A stretch of 64,000 nucleotides of DNA from Gymnorhina tibicen. Lineage: Eukaryota > Chordata > Aves > Passeriformes > Artamidae. The notes under the pieces were generated by a model. The model worked only from the letters and a program-made list of their open reading frames with translations, ran no database searches and was not told the DNA's origin. Shown here in pieces: positions 14,107 to 24,502 of this stretch. Both the position numbers and the translations under genes were made by a program. The stretch lies in contig VXAZ01018985.1 in the NCBI GenBank assembly GCA_013399875.1, positions 1,042,693 through 1,106,692 on the forward strand, in the 5' to 3' direction. The stretch's first letter is position 1, and the number at the start of each line of letters is the position of its first letter.

Positions 14107-14503
14107 GATCACAGAATCATTTAGACTGGAAAAGACCCCTAACATCATCAAGCCCAGTCATTAACCTGACATCACCAAGTTGACCACTAAACCCTGTCCT
14201 CAAGTGCCACATCTTTTAAACACCTCCAGGGATAATGAATCAGTCACTTTCCTGGGCAGCCTGTTCCAATGCTTCATAACCCTTTCAGTGAAGAAAGTTT
14301 TCCTAATAACCAATCCAAACCTCTCCTGGTGCACCTTGAGGCCACTTCCTCTCATCCTGTCACACGTTACTTGGGACAAGACACTCACTACCACCTCCTT
14401 TCAGGCAGAGAGAGTAGAGAGTGATAAGATCCTTTCTGAGCCTCCTTTTCTCCAGGCTAAACAACCTCAGTTTCCCCAGCTGCTCCTCAAAAGAGCTTTG
14501 TGC
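14107..14503 (-). mobile_element. CR1 LINE, 3' fragment
   Basis: Read in reverse complement, this is the 3' end of an avian CR1 retrotransposon: the end of the ORF2 region and the 3' UTR, finishing with the ATCACAGAATCA-type terminus at the low-coordinate end. It is 5' truncated, as is normal for CR1. The remnant frames on the minus strand are broken, and no full-length ORF2 remains. Confidence 0.93.
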
Positions 14504-14522
14504 TTTAAAGCTTTGTGTAAGT

Positions 14523-14541
14523 GTATATATATATATATAAA
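14523..14541. repeat. (TA)n tract
   Basis: A short dinucleotide run just beyond the 5' side of the CR1 copy, passing into AT-rich sequence. Confidence 0.9.
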
Positions 14542-17500
14542 TAAAAATTAATAACAATAAACAAATATGTCTCTGTTTATTGCAGCATCACAACTAAAGA
14601 TGCAACGTGATTGACCGGGCCTGCAAAATGTGTTTCTGTTTGAATTTGGCATTGTTTTGCCAGTAGAGATAATAGCAATAAGCTTGTAGGAGTGATATAA
14701 AAATAGTAACTAATGGGTTTGGAAAATGAGTTCTGAGCACAAGACATCATTTTTGTGATGAGCTGGTCTGGCAGCTTGATGTGTAAGCATAATATTTGGT
14801 GTTTTTTCTCTAAGTCTCAATGTCCCCCAGTTCTTAATTATGTATGGCATTCACCTCATTTGTTTCCTCTTTTCTTTATGAAGTAGCATTAACTAAGCTG
14901 TTTTGACTCCAGTTTGCACATGATCTAGATGAGGACAGCACTATCATTAGAACTGCCCAGAAGGCAGAAAGGTGAGTCTGAGGGCATGAAGCTCCCTCAA
15001 GCTTCTTGATGGGAAAAGAAAGTCAAAAGAATCAGAATTATATCAAATGCCATTTTAAAAACCATTTTCATGATTTTGGAGACTTTATCTTGTCTTCAGC
15101 AGTGGCAATAAGGAGGTTGGAGTCTGGCCACTTACCACTGCTTACATGCCCAGCACACACACATTCATTAAGACTGTGAAAGGGCACACTCTTGCCAATT
15201 CCTTTTAGTATTTATAGTTCTGCTGACTGTAAAGAAGAAAAGACAAGGTGCATAAGGACAAGCCATATAAGAAGGTTTATGAGAAAGGAAGGCTGTTGGA
15301 GCTTTGTCTTTTTTTCTCTCTGACAATGCCACCTCAGAATGTCTTCCTCCAGGTGCTATCTTAAGGGTTGTTTTTGCTCTCTGGTCTGCTGTTCTCTCCT
15401 TTCCTCCTGTTCTGACAGGGGTGAGGGGTCCATAGGGTTTGCAGGCTGGGAGGCTGCCAGCAGTGCATGAAGAAGCAAGAAGGGAATTCACTGTCAGCAG
15501 ACCAGACTGCTGAGCTACAGCCCCTGTAAAAATGCGTTGCACAGCGCCTGGAGGTGCTCTGGGCGAAGCTCATAAACATCACATGGAGGGTTCTGGCATT
15601 TTCCCTGGCTTGATAAATAATTACATGCACCTTCCAAATGTTGTCCGAGGACAGTGAGACAGCGCAATGGCAGCAAGGTGGCAGCTGCTACGGAAATGGG
15701 TCTCTGGAAGAGTCACGCAGTTAAGGCAAGTAAAAGCCAAGGAAATCATCCATGTGTAAACTGACTTCCTAAACATCCACACCTTCTCTTACTGTGTGCA
15801 CTTTTGTGCAGAGAGATGGAGCATGTAAATAGGTGGGGTACTTATCATCAGCCAGTTTGAGAGGATTGTTGCTTTGTGGGTTTTTTTTGTGGGGGTGGGG
15901 GCAGGGCTGAGCAGAAGCAGTATACATCCTCTTTAAAAATGAAAGAAATGACCACTTAGAGACAGAGGAAGCTTTTATAAAAGCTCTGTCTTCCCCTGTC
16001 CTTATTTATTATTTAGTTCTTCAGCTGACATATTTAATACTGCAAGGCACTTGGAGACTCTAGTTTGAAAGAAACACTCTGCACAAAATCAAGCTTCCTC
16101 ACAGGAGAAGGATACCTCTTCAAATGTTAATTACTTGTTCACAATTAGACAAACCTCTTTTTTATTGCTCTGCTCAATAAGGAAAAAGAATGTGCAGCAT
16201 GCCTTTAATCTCTTCAAGATACATGCTATACTCCCCTCTCATTTTCTGTTTTGAGAACACTGAAAACTTCACACCAGTGACTTGAATCTGACTGTGTCTT
16301 GGTACACAGAAGGGAATTAGCTGTGTTATCTGTGGTATTTTCTCTTAACGCTGAAATTGGCTGGAGACACAGAGCCACATAGTGATTTACGTTATTAACC
16401 CTAAGGATAAACTGTATAAGAGCTGTAAAAGAAACTGTGGGCCTTGTCCTAGGCTGTTTTATGTTGACAGTAGTAGATAATACATTAAGTTGAATGCACA
16501 CTGAAGATACCATTATGTACCATAATCACAAGAGAAATAAAAATAGAGAGTTCAGTGTTCAGAGACAACAGCCACAAATACTAGTGTTTTACCCAGAAAA
16601 ACAGGGTCTGGCTCCAGGCTGAGCAAAAAAAACCACTTCACTTGCTTCTTTCCTTCATCAAACCAACATATTTCTCATAAAGCTCCTCTGAAGACCTCGA
16701 TTAAATGATTAATTATCACTAACCTGTGAATTGCAGGACATGCTGCCTTACAGCTTTAAAGCGTACACACTCTGGTCTGCCTTTGAACTACAGCACCTAG
16801 AGATCCCTGTGAGTGTAGGGGGGCTGTCATGCATTGATTTCTGGTTTTGAGTGGAAGGGAGTACATACAAATCCTTTCAGCAGAAGAAGGAAGAACAGGC
16901 CATCCGCTGAAACCTCCTCTTGTGTTTTGGATTCTCCCAGGGCTTTACAGAACAGATTAGGAGTTTGCCCTTGTAGCACCCCTTACTGCAGTGCAAAGTG
17001 AGTGTCATTAAGTGTAGCACGTCCCTGCTTTGAGCCAGAAGCTCAATGGACCCACCTGGAAGAGATTTAAAAGCACAAGGCTATGACCAAAATTCTGGGT
17101 TGCATTGTGGGGTCCTGCCCTGCAGTGGGGTAGGTACATCGACGTGCCTGGAATGACTTTCCCCTAAAGTCACAAAGGAAAGCCATCTTACCAAGTGCAC
17201 ACTAGGAACAGTCAACAGCCTCTGCTACCATGGAGGAAGCAGAATCTGTACTGAAACCAAGTCTAGCTATTAGTCAGATTCATATTAGAAACTCAGACTA
17301 TTTATTTCGTGAAGTAATGGGAATGAAGAATGTGTAATGAAAAATTACGATTTTCGGAGAGTAGGGGGAATTTCTCAGATACAGGAGTTTCACAGCTACT
17401 CACCCAGTTCACATTTATATATTGATCTGGAGAGCTGCTCCTGCTTCAGTGAGGACTGAGACTGAAATTCTCAAAGCACAAACTGAGCACAACCTGAGGT

Positions 17501-18838
17501 CAAGAAGGAGCTGAGAGATGCAAATTTGGAATGAAGGTGTAACCATCTATATGTGGCCCAGCTAGTGCTGTAGGAAGGCAGGGTACTGCTTTAAGAGGCA
17601 TAAATTCTCCTTTAGGTTAGTGGTCAGATAACTGCACATCCCTGCTTGCCATCAGCCAGCGGTGTGGCTTTATTGCAGCTTACAGGCACAAATCTCAGCG
17701 AATACATGGACAATCAAGAATGCCCTCATGCTTGCATTTAGCACATGCAGCAATGTATAATTCAGACACAAAACCTACAGGCTGTTGCAAATGAAACAAG
17801 TACAGTCATTCTCTCTTTGAAGGGAAAAAACTAAAACTGAAACCCATTTGGACTGGGGATTGACTGGTGTCTGACTTCACAGAACCACATCTGTGCCTCC
17901 TTGCTGCTGATGGGCAGAGAATTGGCTGCCTCATTTTTGAAAAGTTCTGGTGGAGGTTTAGGCTCGCTGAGAAATTTGATAATTTGTGCTATAATTTCTC
18001 ATTATAGCTATGGATAATTTGTGCTATAATTTCTCATTGTGCTATGCTCAATTTCTAATAATCTGTGCTGCTTTTAAACAAATAGATATGTTGTGGGAAA
18101 GGAAGGGAGGAGATGCTGTTGTGTGGCTGAAATTGTGTTGTGTTGTTGTGGCTGAAATTGAAAGCATGGTCTGTCTTCTTTGGGGAAATTTCAAAGCATG
18201 ATTTTTGCAAGGAGTTTCAAAGTGAGCTTTGTAAGATCAGGTAGGAACTATTTTAAGATGTAGCATAGTTGGCTTCACAACAATCTGGAGGAAAAACTAA
18301 TTTACGTGAGTTATATCTGATTTGTGCATCTCTTGTTGGAAACATTTCTAAGTGAGACTGGGATGGAACTGCCTAATCACTCTAATAATGGCAGCAGGGA
18401 GTAGACAGTGTTACTAGTAAAATATTAATGAGTTGAATGAAAGTTTAATCTCAGTGTTTATAGTCTAATTTGTTGCTCTTATTTGCCTTTGCATTGTCTA
18501 GCTCAGTGGAATGCCTTGTCAAGGAAAACAGCTATATACTTAGAAGCCTGAAACACAGATTATGTCTCTTCAAGAGGCTAGATGCTGTGTTATCGAGGAA
18601 TTATGAGCCTTGACTTCTTGTTTGCTAAATGGGTAAGGAAAAAATGTCTGAGGGAACTCAAAAGGCTGGAGTCCTACGGCTTCTCTTATGCAAGTGAGCA
18701 GGCTTTCCCATTAGTCTTCTTCCGCCTGTAAAATACATGAACAATTTGCAGCAATTTTAGCTAATTGGATCATTGCTTTTTTTCTCCCTTGTAACCTTGT
18801 AATTGCACTCCTACATATTTCTTCTGGCCCCAGTTCTG
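14542..18838. other. Intergenic sequence, no gene seen
   Basis: Nothing coding was found. The only structure seen is the small duplication at 17978-18038. Confidence 0.6.
17978..18038. repeat. Two-copy direct repeat, 35-base period
   Basis: An identical 26-base unit containing TTTGTGCTATAATTTCTC occurs at 17978-18003 and 18013-18038. Identity over the unit suggests a fairly recent duplication or continued gene conversion. Confidence 0.95.
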
Positions 18839-18840
18839 CC

Positions 18841-18991
18841 TTTTTTTTTTTTTTTTNNNNNNNNNNNNNNNNNNNNNNNNNNNNNNNNNNNNNNNNNNNN
18901 NNNNNNNNNNNNNNNNNNNNNNNNNNNNNNNNNNNNNNNNNNNNNNNNNNNNNNNCCCCCCCCCTTTCTTTTTTTTTTTTTTTTTTTTTGG
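18841..18991. other. Assembly gap (99 N) inside a homopolymer tract
   Basis: There are Ns at 18857-18955, preceded by T16 and followed by C9, then TTTC and a long T run. The flanks indicate a pyrimidine tract that could not be sequenced or assembled. The true length of the gap is unknown. Confidence 0.99.
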
Positions 18992-21768
18992 TCTGCTTCT
19001 AAAAATAATAAATAATACTTGTGTTTTGGTTTACCAGTAATAAAGTGGACCTGGTAGTACATAGTCATCTCACAAGAGCATACTGGAAGTTAACTACAAT
19101 TTAAACCTAGATCCTCTGGTTCTTAATTACCATGTAGTAACTGTACAGCACTGAAGCCTTAAAAATAATTTAGTAATGAGTTACTGAAGACATGACCTCA
19201 TTTAATTCCCAGTATCAATTTTAGAATGTGAAAATGTTCCATATCATCTCTTTTCTGAAATAGAATAATTGTGACTAACTAATTAGCAGCAATTAATTGA
19301 CATGGATTTAGTTTAGTTAAAGCTTTATCTACAGCATATTTACTACAGCAATAAAGCTTGCTGCAGATGATGACGCAAGGTAAAAAGAAAAGACTGTGCT
19401 GCCCAGTCAATATATTTATGTCGTAACTGGAAACAGCTAGAAGGCTTAAGAACATTTTATCACATCATTCCTGGAGCTATAATTGAGCAAATGCTATCAA
19501 AGATAGTTGTGGCACAACGTAAATAGGCAATGAGAAGTTAGAAACATTTCTTCTGCTCACAAGTGAAAGTAGCAGGGGTGGGGAGAGGGGGGAAAGAGAA
19601 ATACAAGGTACTCGTAGATACACATTTCCAGCATTAGTGCATCTGTGTGCACATCTATGCTCAATTTCTTGTATCTTATGCAAAATAAGATGTATTAGGA
19701 GATTTGGGGACTTAATTAAAATAAGCACGTAGGTACTCTTCCTTCACTGGGAAATAACGAAATAACCAAGAGACAGGCAAATTCAAAACGCATGAGGTGC
19801 TCTAGCCCTCCCTCTAGTGCCCCTATAGCAGATTTAACACGGGATCTGAATTATTTATTTATTTATTTAAAATGTTTACGTCCCACCCCGAGTGCTTTTA
19901 TCCACATTTACTAGCAGCTGTACACAGTGGGTGTCAAAAACTGCTATAGGTGGGAGGCACAAACTCCCAGCTAACAGTCTTTTGCATGCACCCACTCAGA
20001 TAAGTTACAGGAAACAAGCTCATGTAGGCAGTTGAAGCTTGGTCCTTTGATGGAAAGTTCAGTTCCTGTAAGGATTTTGGGATTTGGCCTAGGACAAACA
20101 ACAACATTGTGCTAGCTGACCACTGCACAATGCTCCTGGAGGCTTCTCTGTGCTGGTGTACTCAGCTGAAGACCTCCAAGTTCTTTTGGAGGTATCGCCA
20201 ACAGCCCTGGCCTCAATGTGTTCTCACTCAAATGCTTACAACTGCAGGGTGTTCAGCATTTAACCAATTCAGGATTGGTTTCAAAAGTGGACTTGGACTT
20301 GGAGACACTCAGGCATTTAAAGAGGTGGAAGGGCATCCACAGATATTTTCAGCAACATGCTGCACTTTGCTTGTGGTGAGGTGGGAGCCTATGGGATTTT
20401 AGAATCCCACTAGGCATCTGCTTATCTATCCCAGTGGGCACCCGGGTATGATCTTGACCTATAGACACTAAGAGGTGTGAACGATTTATTTTCCACAAAA
20501 GAGTTTTAGCAAGAAATACATCAGTCAAAACTATAAACTCTTTGGCTTGTGAGTCAGCTGATGCCGGCCTAAAAAGGCTCTTACATGTTCAGTGTCTCTT
20601 TTTGATGGTACAGTTAATTTGGTATAGGCAGATCTGATTTTAGGGACTTTTAATGCTTCCTTAGGTGGGACATATTGCATAGCATTTCTGACCCAATGTA
20701 TGCACCTCTGGCTGCCAGGACTTCGATGCAGTACATGCTTTCAGGGCTATGCTTGGTGCATCAGGCAATAATGTAGAGGGAGGGAGTGTGCTTGCTTGTC
20801 AGTTTTCCTTCCACTAATATCCCAGTGATATTCACCTGGCATATGGCAAATATAGGTTCATTACAGTTTTTATTTACCTGATATACTGGTGGTTCAGAAC
20901 AGGTATGTGTCCTCTGCTGGAGGGGTTCTGAATTTTTACTTTGCAAGACAGTGCCCAAGCCAGAGGTTGTGAGGAAGGGGGTACGAGGTGAGCCAGAGAA
21001 CGGTGTGCATTCCACTGTGCCCTCAGGGCTGCTGTGTGGGGAGGAAAAAACCCTCTCTGTGCTTAGCTACATCATAGTGAATATTTATAAATGTGCTTAG
21101 AGGAACACAACTGAGCAACGAGGCTCTTCTCTCACTAAAACTGAATGTCAGACTCTTTTGTGAACTTTTTTTATACGCACTGGAACCATTTCCATTTCTG
21201 AACCTGATCCTAACCCGTGGCAGAGTGCTTCCCCCTGAGCCTGGGACAGGTTTATGGGAGCTAAGAGCTTAATTCTCTGCCTAGAAGAGGTAATTGAACT
21301 GAGTTTTAGCTTAACAAAATCATTCTAGGCTTTGAAAGAAGCCAAGCCAAAGGTGCTCTTTTGCTGCATTTCAAAAAAAAATGTAAATAAATTAGTGTTC
21401 TTAAGTGTATATTTTTCAATGATCTTGGCAGTATTAGTTCTTTGAAACCTTGGCCTATATTCACTTCTGACTGCCTTGCCAGTTATTTTCAATAAACAGC
21501 TGATCTAGGGGGAATGTATTTTAGATCTGGGCTCTGATTCCACAGTGGGAGACCGAGTATGGCAGAGCACTGGGAAGGCTCCAGGGTCGTGAGTGGGAAA
21601 TGAAGTGTGACATACAGCCATAATGTGAGGTGCTTCTGTGTTTGCTGCTCTACTCATATTCTCTGGCAATAAACAGCCCTTGCACAGGACAGGCCCAGTA
21701 CCACTCAGGACAAAGTATTTTCAAGTCCTGTATTTAGATGGTTCAAAGTTCTGATAGGCTTGCCTTCT
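18992..21768. other. Intergenic sequence, no gene seen
   Basis: A short (ATTT)n patch lies at about 19852-19870. No exon, RNA gene or repeat family was recognised otherwise. Confidence 0.6.
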
Positions 21769-21869
21769 ATAGAATCACAGAATGGCTTGGGTTGGAAGGG
21801 ACCTTAAAGATCATCTAGTTCCAACCCCACTACCATGGACAAGGATACCTTCCACTAGACCAGGTTGCT
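21769..21869 (-). mobile_element. CR1 LINE, short 3' terminal fragment
   Basis: About 100 bases match the reverse complement of the avian CR1 3' end, starting with ATAGAATCACAGAATGG and continuing through the GGTTGGAAGGGACCTTAAAG block. The copy is heavily 5' truncated. Confidence 0.95.
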
Positions 21870-23726
21870 ATACATGTACGTGTTTGTTTTTATTTTTGTA
21901 ACTGATCAGAGGAAACAGGAAGTCACAGGCACTGAGCTCAGCACACCCCTAGTCCCATTGTCCGACGTTTCTGTCTTTTTTCATAGACACAACGAGACCT
22001 GCAGGACAGATTCAGTCTTTTCTTCTCAGTTCATATGTTTATGTTCTGTGATTATAATTGGAGCCCGTAGGCAACAGTTGTACAACTTTTAACAACTTTT
22101 TGGTAACTTTTTGGTTTGAGTAACAGATGCTTGTTACAACAATTCCATCTCCTTGCTAATCAGGGCAATGTGTGAAAAGGCAATACATCATTGTATTTGG
22201 AAATGATGGGTTTTGAGTGTCTGTCTTGCATCTAAGATTTTTCTGGGCGGGACAGCTGGGGACCTGGCTGGGATCTGATACCACATGTAGGCCCATTGCT
22301 ACTTTGAGAGGACCACAGCTGCTAGGGAAATTGAAGAGCAGAGTGGGAAGGGGGGATTTCTAAGCTTAGTCCTAGCAGGACTGGGAAGGGGGGATTTCTA
22401 AGCTTAGACACCAAGTTCAGCAAACTGGGAGCAAGACTGTGCATTCAGGCTACACTTGCATTGAACAGGGCTTTCCCCAGCTGGGTGGGTGGTGAGTGAA
22501 TCAGCAGTGCTCCACTCCACTCAGACTCGGGTGGGCTGGTGGGAGTGTCACTAGCAGAGGGGACTGAATCAGCTGTCCAGGTAGTAGTCCTTTCCTGATG
22601 GCTAGCTCTTGCTTTTTTGGATGTGCTAGTGAAATATCCCTTCCTCTACAAGAGGCAGTGAGATGCTGACAGCTTCACTGCCCTGCAACTTGGTTCTTGA
22701 CAGGCATTGCAGAGCCGCCAGGAGTGCTGCTAGTGAAAAGCACCTGCAAAGGAGGGCAAATTTTATTGCTACTGATATTCTTCCACTGCGATTACACATA
22801 ATGGATCGCATATCAGCTGGTCAGTGGGAAGGCTTGGGACTTAAAGCGGAGTACTGTGGGGAAAAAAAATCTTTTTTTTTAATATAAGAAGATGTACCCT
22901 CTCAAATATCTATTTGAATTTATTTTTTGAAACAGTCATAAAACATATCTGAGATATGTGGGATGAGTTTGTGTTGAGAGTCGTATATTTGGGAAAAAAT
23001 ATAAACATGCAGGGTTATATTCTGATTGACTTCCCATTTTTATGATACTGCTCTAACAACCTCCTGCTGCAACTATGCATATCCTATAAACTCACTTTCC
23101 TTTACCCTAGCAAAAGCTCACATTCCTCAGCTGCCTTGTAGACTGAAAACTACCTGGATTTGCTGCTGCTGTTTGTTATCGAAAGCAAGGACATCCTGAG
23201 TTGGCACCTCATGACTTTCTATTGTGCTCTGCTTTAGCATGTGACCGAGCATGCTGAACGCTGGGGACAATTTGGCTATTCACACAGCCCTGCCATGGAG
23301 GCCTTGCCGCTCGTTCTGCACAAACACTGATCTTTTCAAACAATCAAATCCATAGATGTCAAGGCCAGGGATTTGAAAAGGGTGAAGCAAAGGTACTATT
23401 TGCTAGCTTAATATTCTCGGTAAGGCAGCCTGCTAGTCGAAGTGCATAATGAAAATTTCTCTGCACTTAGTAATATTTTAACAGAAAGAGCTGTGATTGC
23501 AGCTAGGATTGCAGCTAGGACAGTTGTTGGTATTTTTTCAGCTGCTGAAATCTTTTTAAGGCAGCCACGACCATCAGCTTGCCTGGTGGAAATGCTAGTG
23601 AGTCTTGCAGGGCAATCTCTAAAGTGAAAATAAAATCACAGTTTAACTTCTGTAATGCAATACAATTTGTGTGGGTGGGCATATTTTGATGTACAAACAC
23701 AAAGAAGGTTCCACAGCAGCACAAAG
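21870..23726. other. Intergenic sequence, no gene seen
   Basis: It contains a 38-base tandem duplication at 22344-22407 and no supported gene. Confidence 0.6.
22344..22407. repeat. Two-copy direct repeat, 38-base period
   Basis: An identical 26-base unit containing GGGGGGATTTCTAAGCTTAG occurs at 22344-22369 and 22382-22407. Confidence 0.95.
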
Positions 23727-24181
23727 GTGCTGGAGTGTGTCCAGAGAAGGACAAAAACTAGTGAGGGGTCTGGAGCACAAGTCTTGTGAGGAGTGGCTGA
23801 GGAAGCTGGGGTTGTTTAGCCTGGAGAAAGGGAGCCTCCAGGGGTGATCTGATCACTGTCTACAACTGCCTGAAAGGAGGTTGTAGCCAGGTGGAGATCT
23901 GCCTCTTGTCCCAGGCAACCAGCAACAGGACAAGAGAACACAGCCTTAAGCTGTGCTAGGGGTGTTTTAGGTAGGACATTAGGAAGAACTTTTTCACTGA
24001 AAGGGTGATTAGACATGGTAATGGGCTGCCCAGGGAGGTGGTGGAGTCACTGTCCCTGGAGGTGTTTAAGGAAACACGGGATTTGGCACTTAGTGCCATG
24101 GTCTCGTTGACAAGCTGGTGTTTGGTCATAGGTTGGACTCGATGACCTCAGAGGTCTTTTCCAACCTAACTGATTCTGTGA
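23727..24181 (+). mobile_element. CR1 LINE, 3' fragment abutting the CpG island
   Basis: A sense-orientation CR1 tail runs through the TTTAGCCTGGAGAAAGGGAG block and GGTTGGACTCGATGACCTC, ending in CTAACTGATTCTGTGA. It is 5' truncated and carries no intact ORF2. Its 3' end lies directly beside the start of the CpG-dense sequence, about 300 bases upstream of the putative TPD52 first exon. Confidence 0.94.
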
Positions 24182-24413
24182 ACCGGATCTCTTCGGTGGT
24201 AGCTTCCTCCTGCCCGTCGCACCAGCTGCGGGCAGCAGGTTGTTCGTGCGTCTCCGCACCGAGCCGGTGCCACGCGGTGTCAGTGGCAGCACCGGCCTGG
24301 GGCACGCAGCTCCGAGGTGCAGCAGCACGGCAGAGCCAGGCGCTGCCCTGGAGCCAGGATGCAGTCGGTGCGGGGCTGACCGAGGGGCAGGCTCGGGGGC
24401 CGCTCACCTGTGC

Positions 24414-24431
24414 GGGGCGGGGCGGGGCGGG
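24414..24431 (+). promoter_or_regulatory. Overlapping GC boxes / G-quadruplex motif
   Basis: Four G runs (4, 4, 4 and 3 G) are separated by single C bases. This satisfies the usual G-quadruplex pattern and also provides repeated Sp1/KLF-type GGGCGG sites, about 60 bases before the three-N ambiguity. Confidence 0.85.
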
Positions 24432-24488
24432 CGGCGCTCGCTCACCTGGGCGGGACGCGCCGCTGAGTGACGGGCGGCGGCCCCGCCC

Positions 24489-24491
24489 NNN
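24489..24491. other. Three-N ambiguity at the putative start codon
   Basis: Three unresolved bases sit between a GC-rich run and GAGGGACCAAG. The missing sequence may be exactly three bases or a longer gap shown at token length. Confidence 0.99.
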
Positions 24492-24502
24492 GAGGGACCA
24501 AG
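24490..24502 (+). CDS. TPD52: TPD52 exon 1a (housekeeping first exon), putative
   Basis: The sequence GAGGGACCAAG is followed by a donor, AAG|GTAGGG, at 24503. Ending in phase 1, the last codons read Arg-Asp-Gln-G, and the split glycine codon is completed by GG at the start of exon 2 to give Arg-Asp-Gln-Gly-Leu-Leu-Arg. The common human TPD52 isoform starts with a very short first exon encoding MDRGEQ before Gly-Leu-Leu-Arg, so length, phase and the Gln-Gly junction all fit. The start codon would lie in the N bases; if exactly two of them were A and T, an ATG would stand at 24490-24492. Only four or five codons are visible, so homology alone is weak; the CpG island and donor carry the case. 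The true start may be further upstream if bases are missing. Confidence 0.55.

Noticed and set aside
18803..19068. Open frames across the 99-N gap
   Set aside because: They consist of homopolymer codons and unknown residues and are artefacts.
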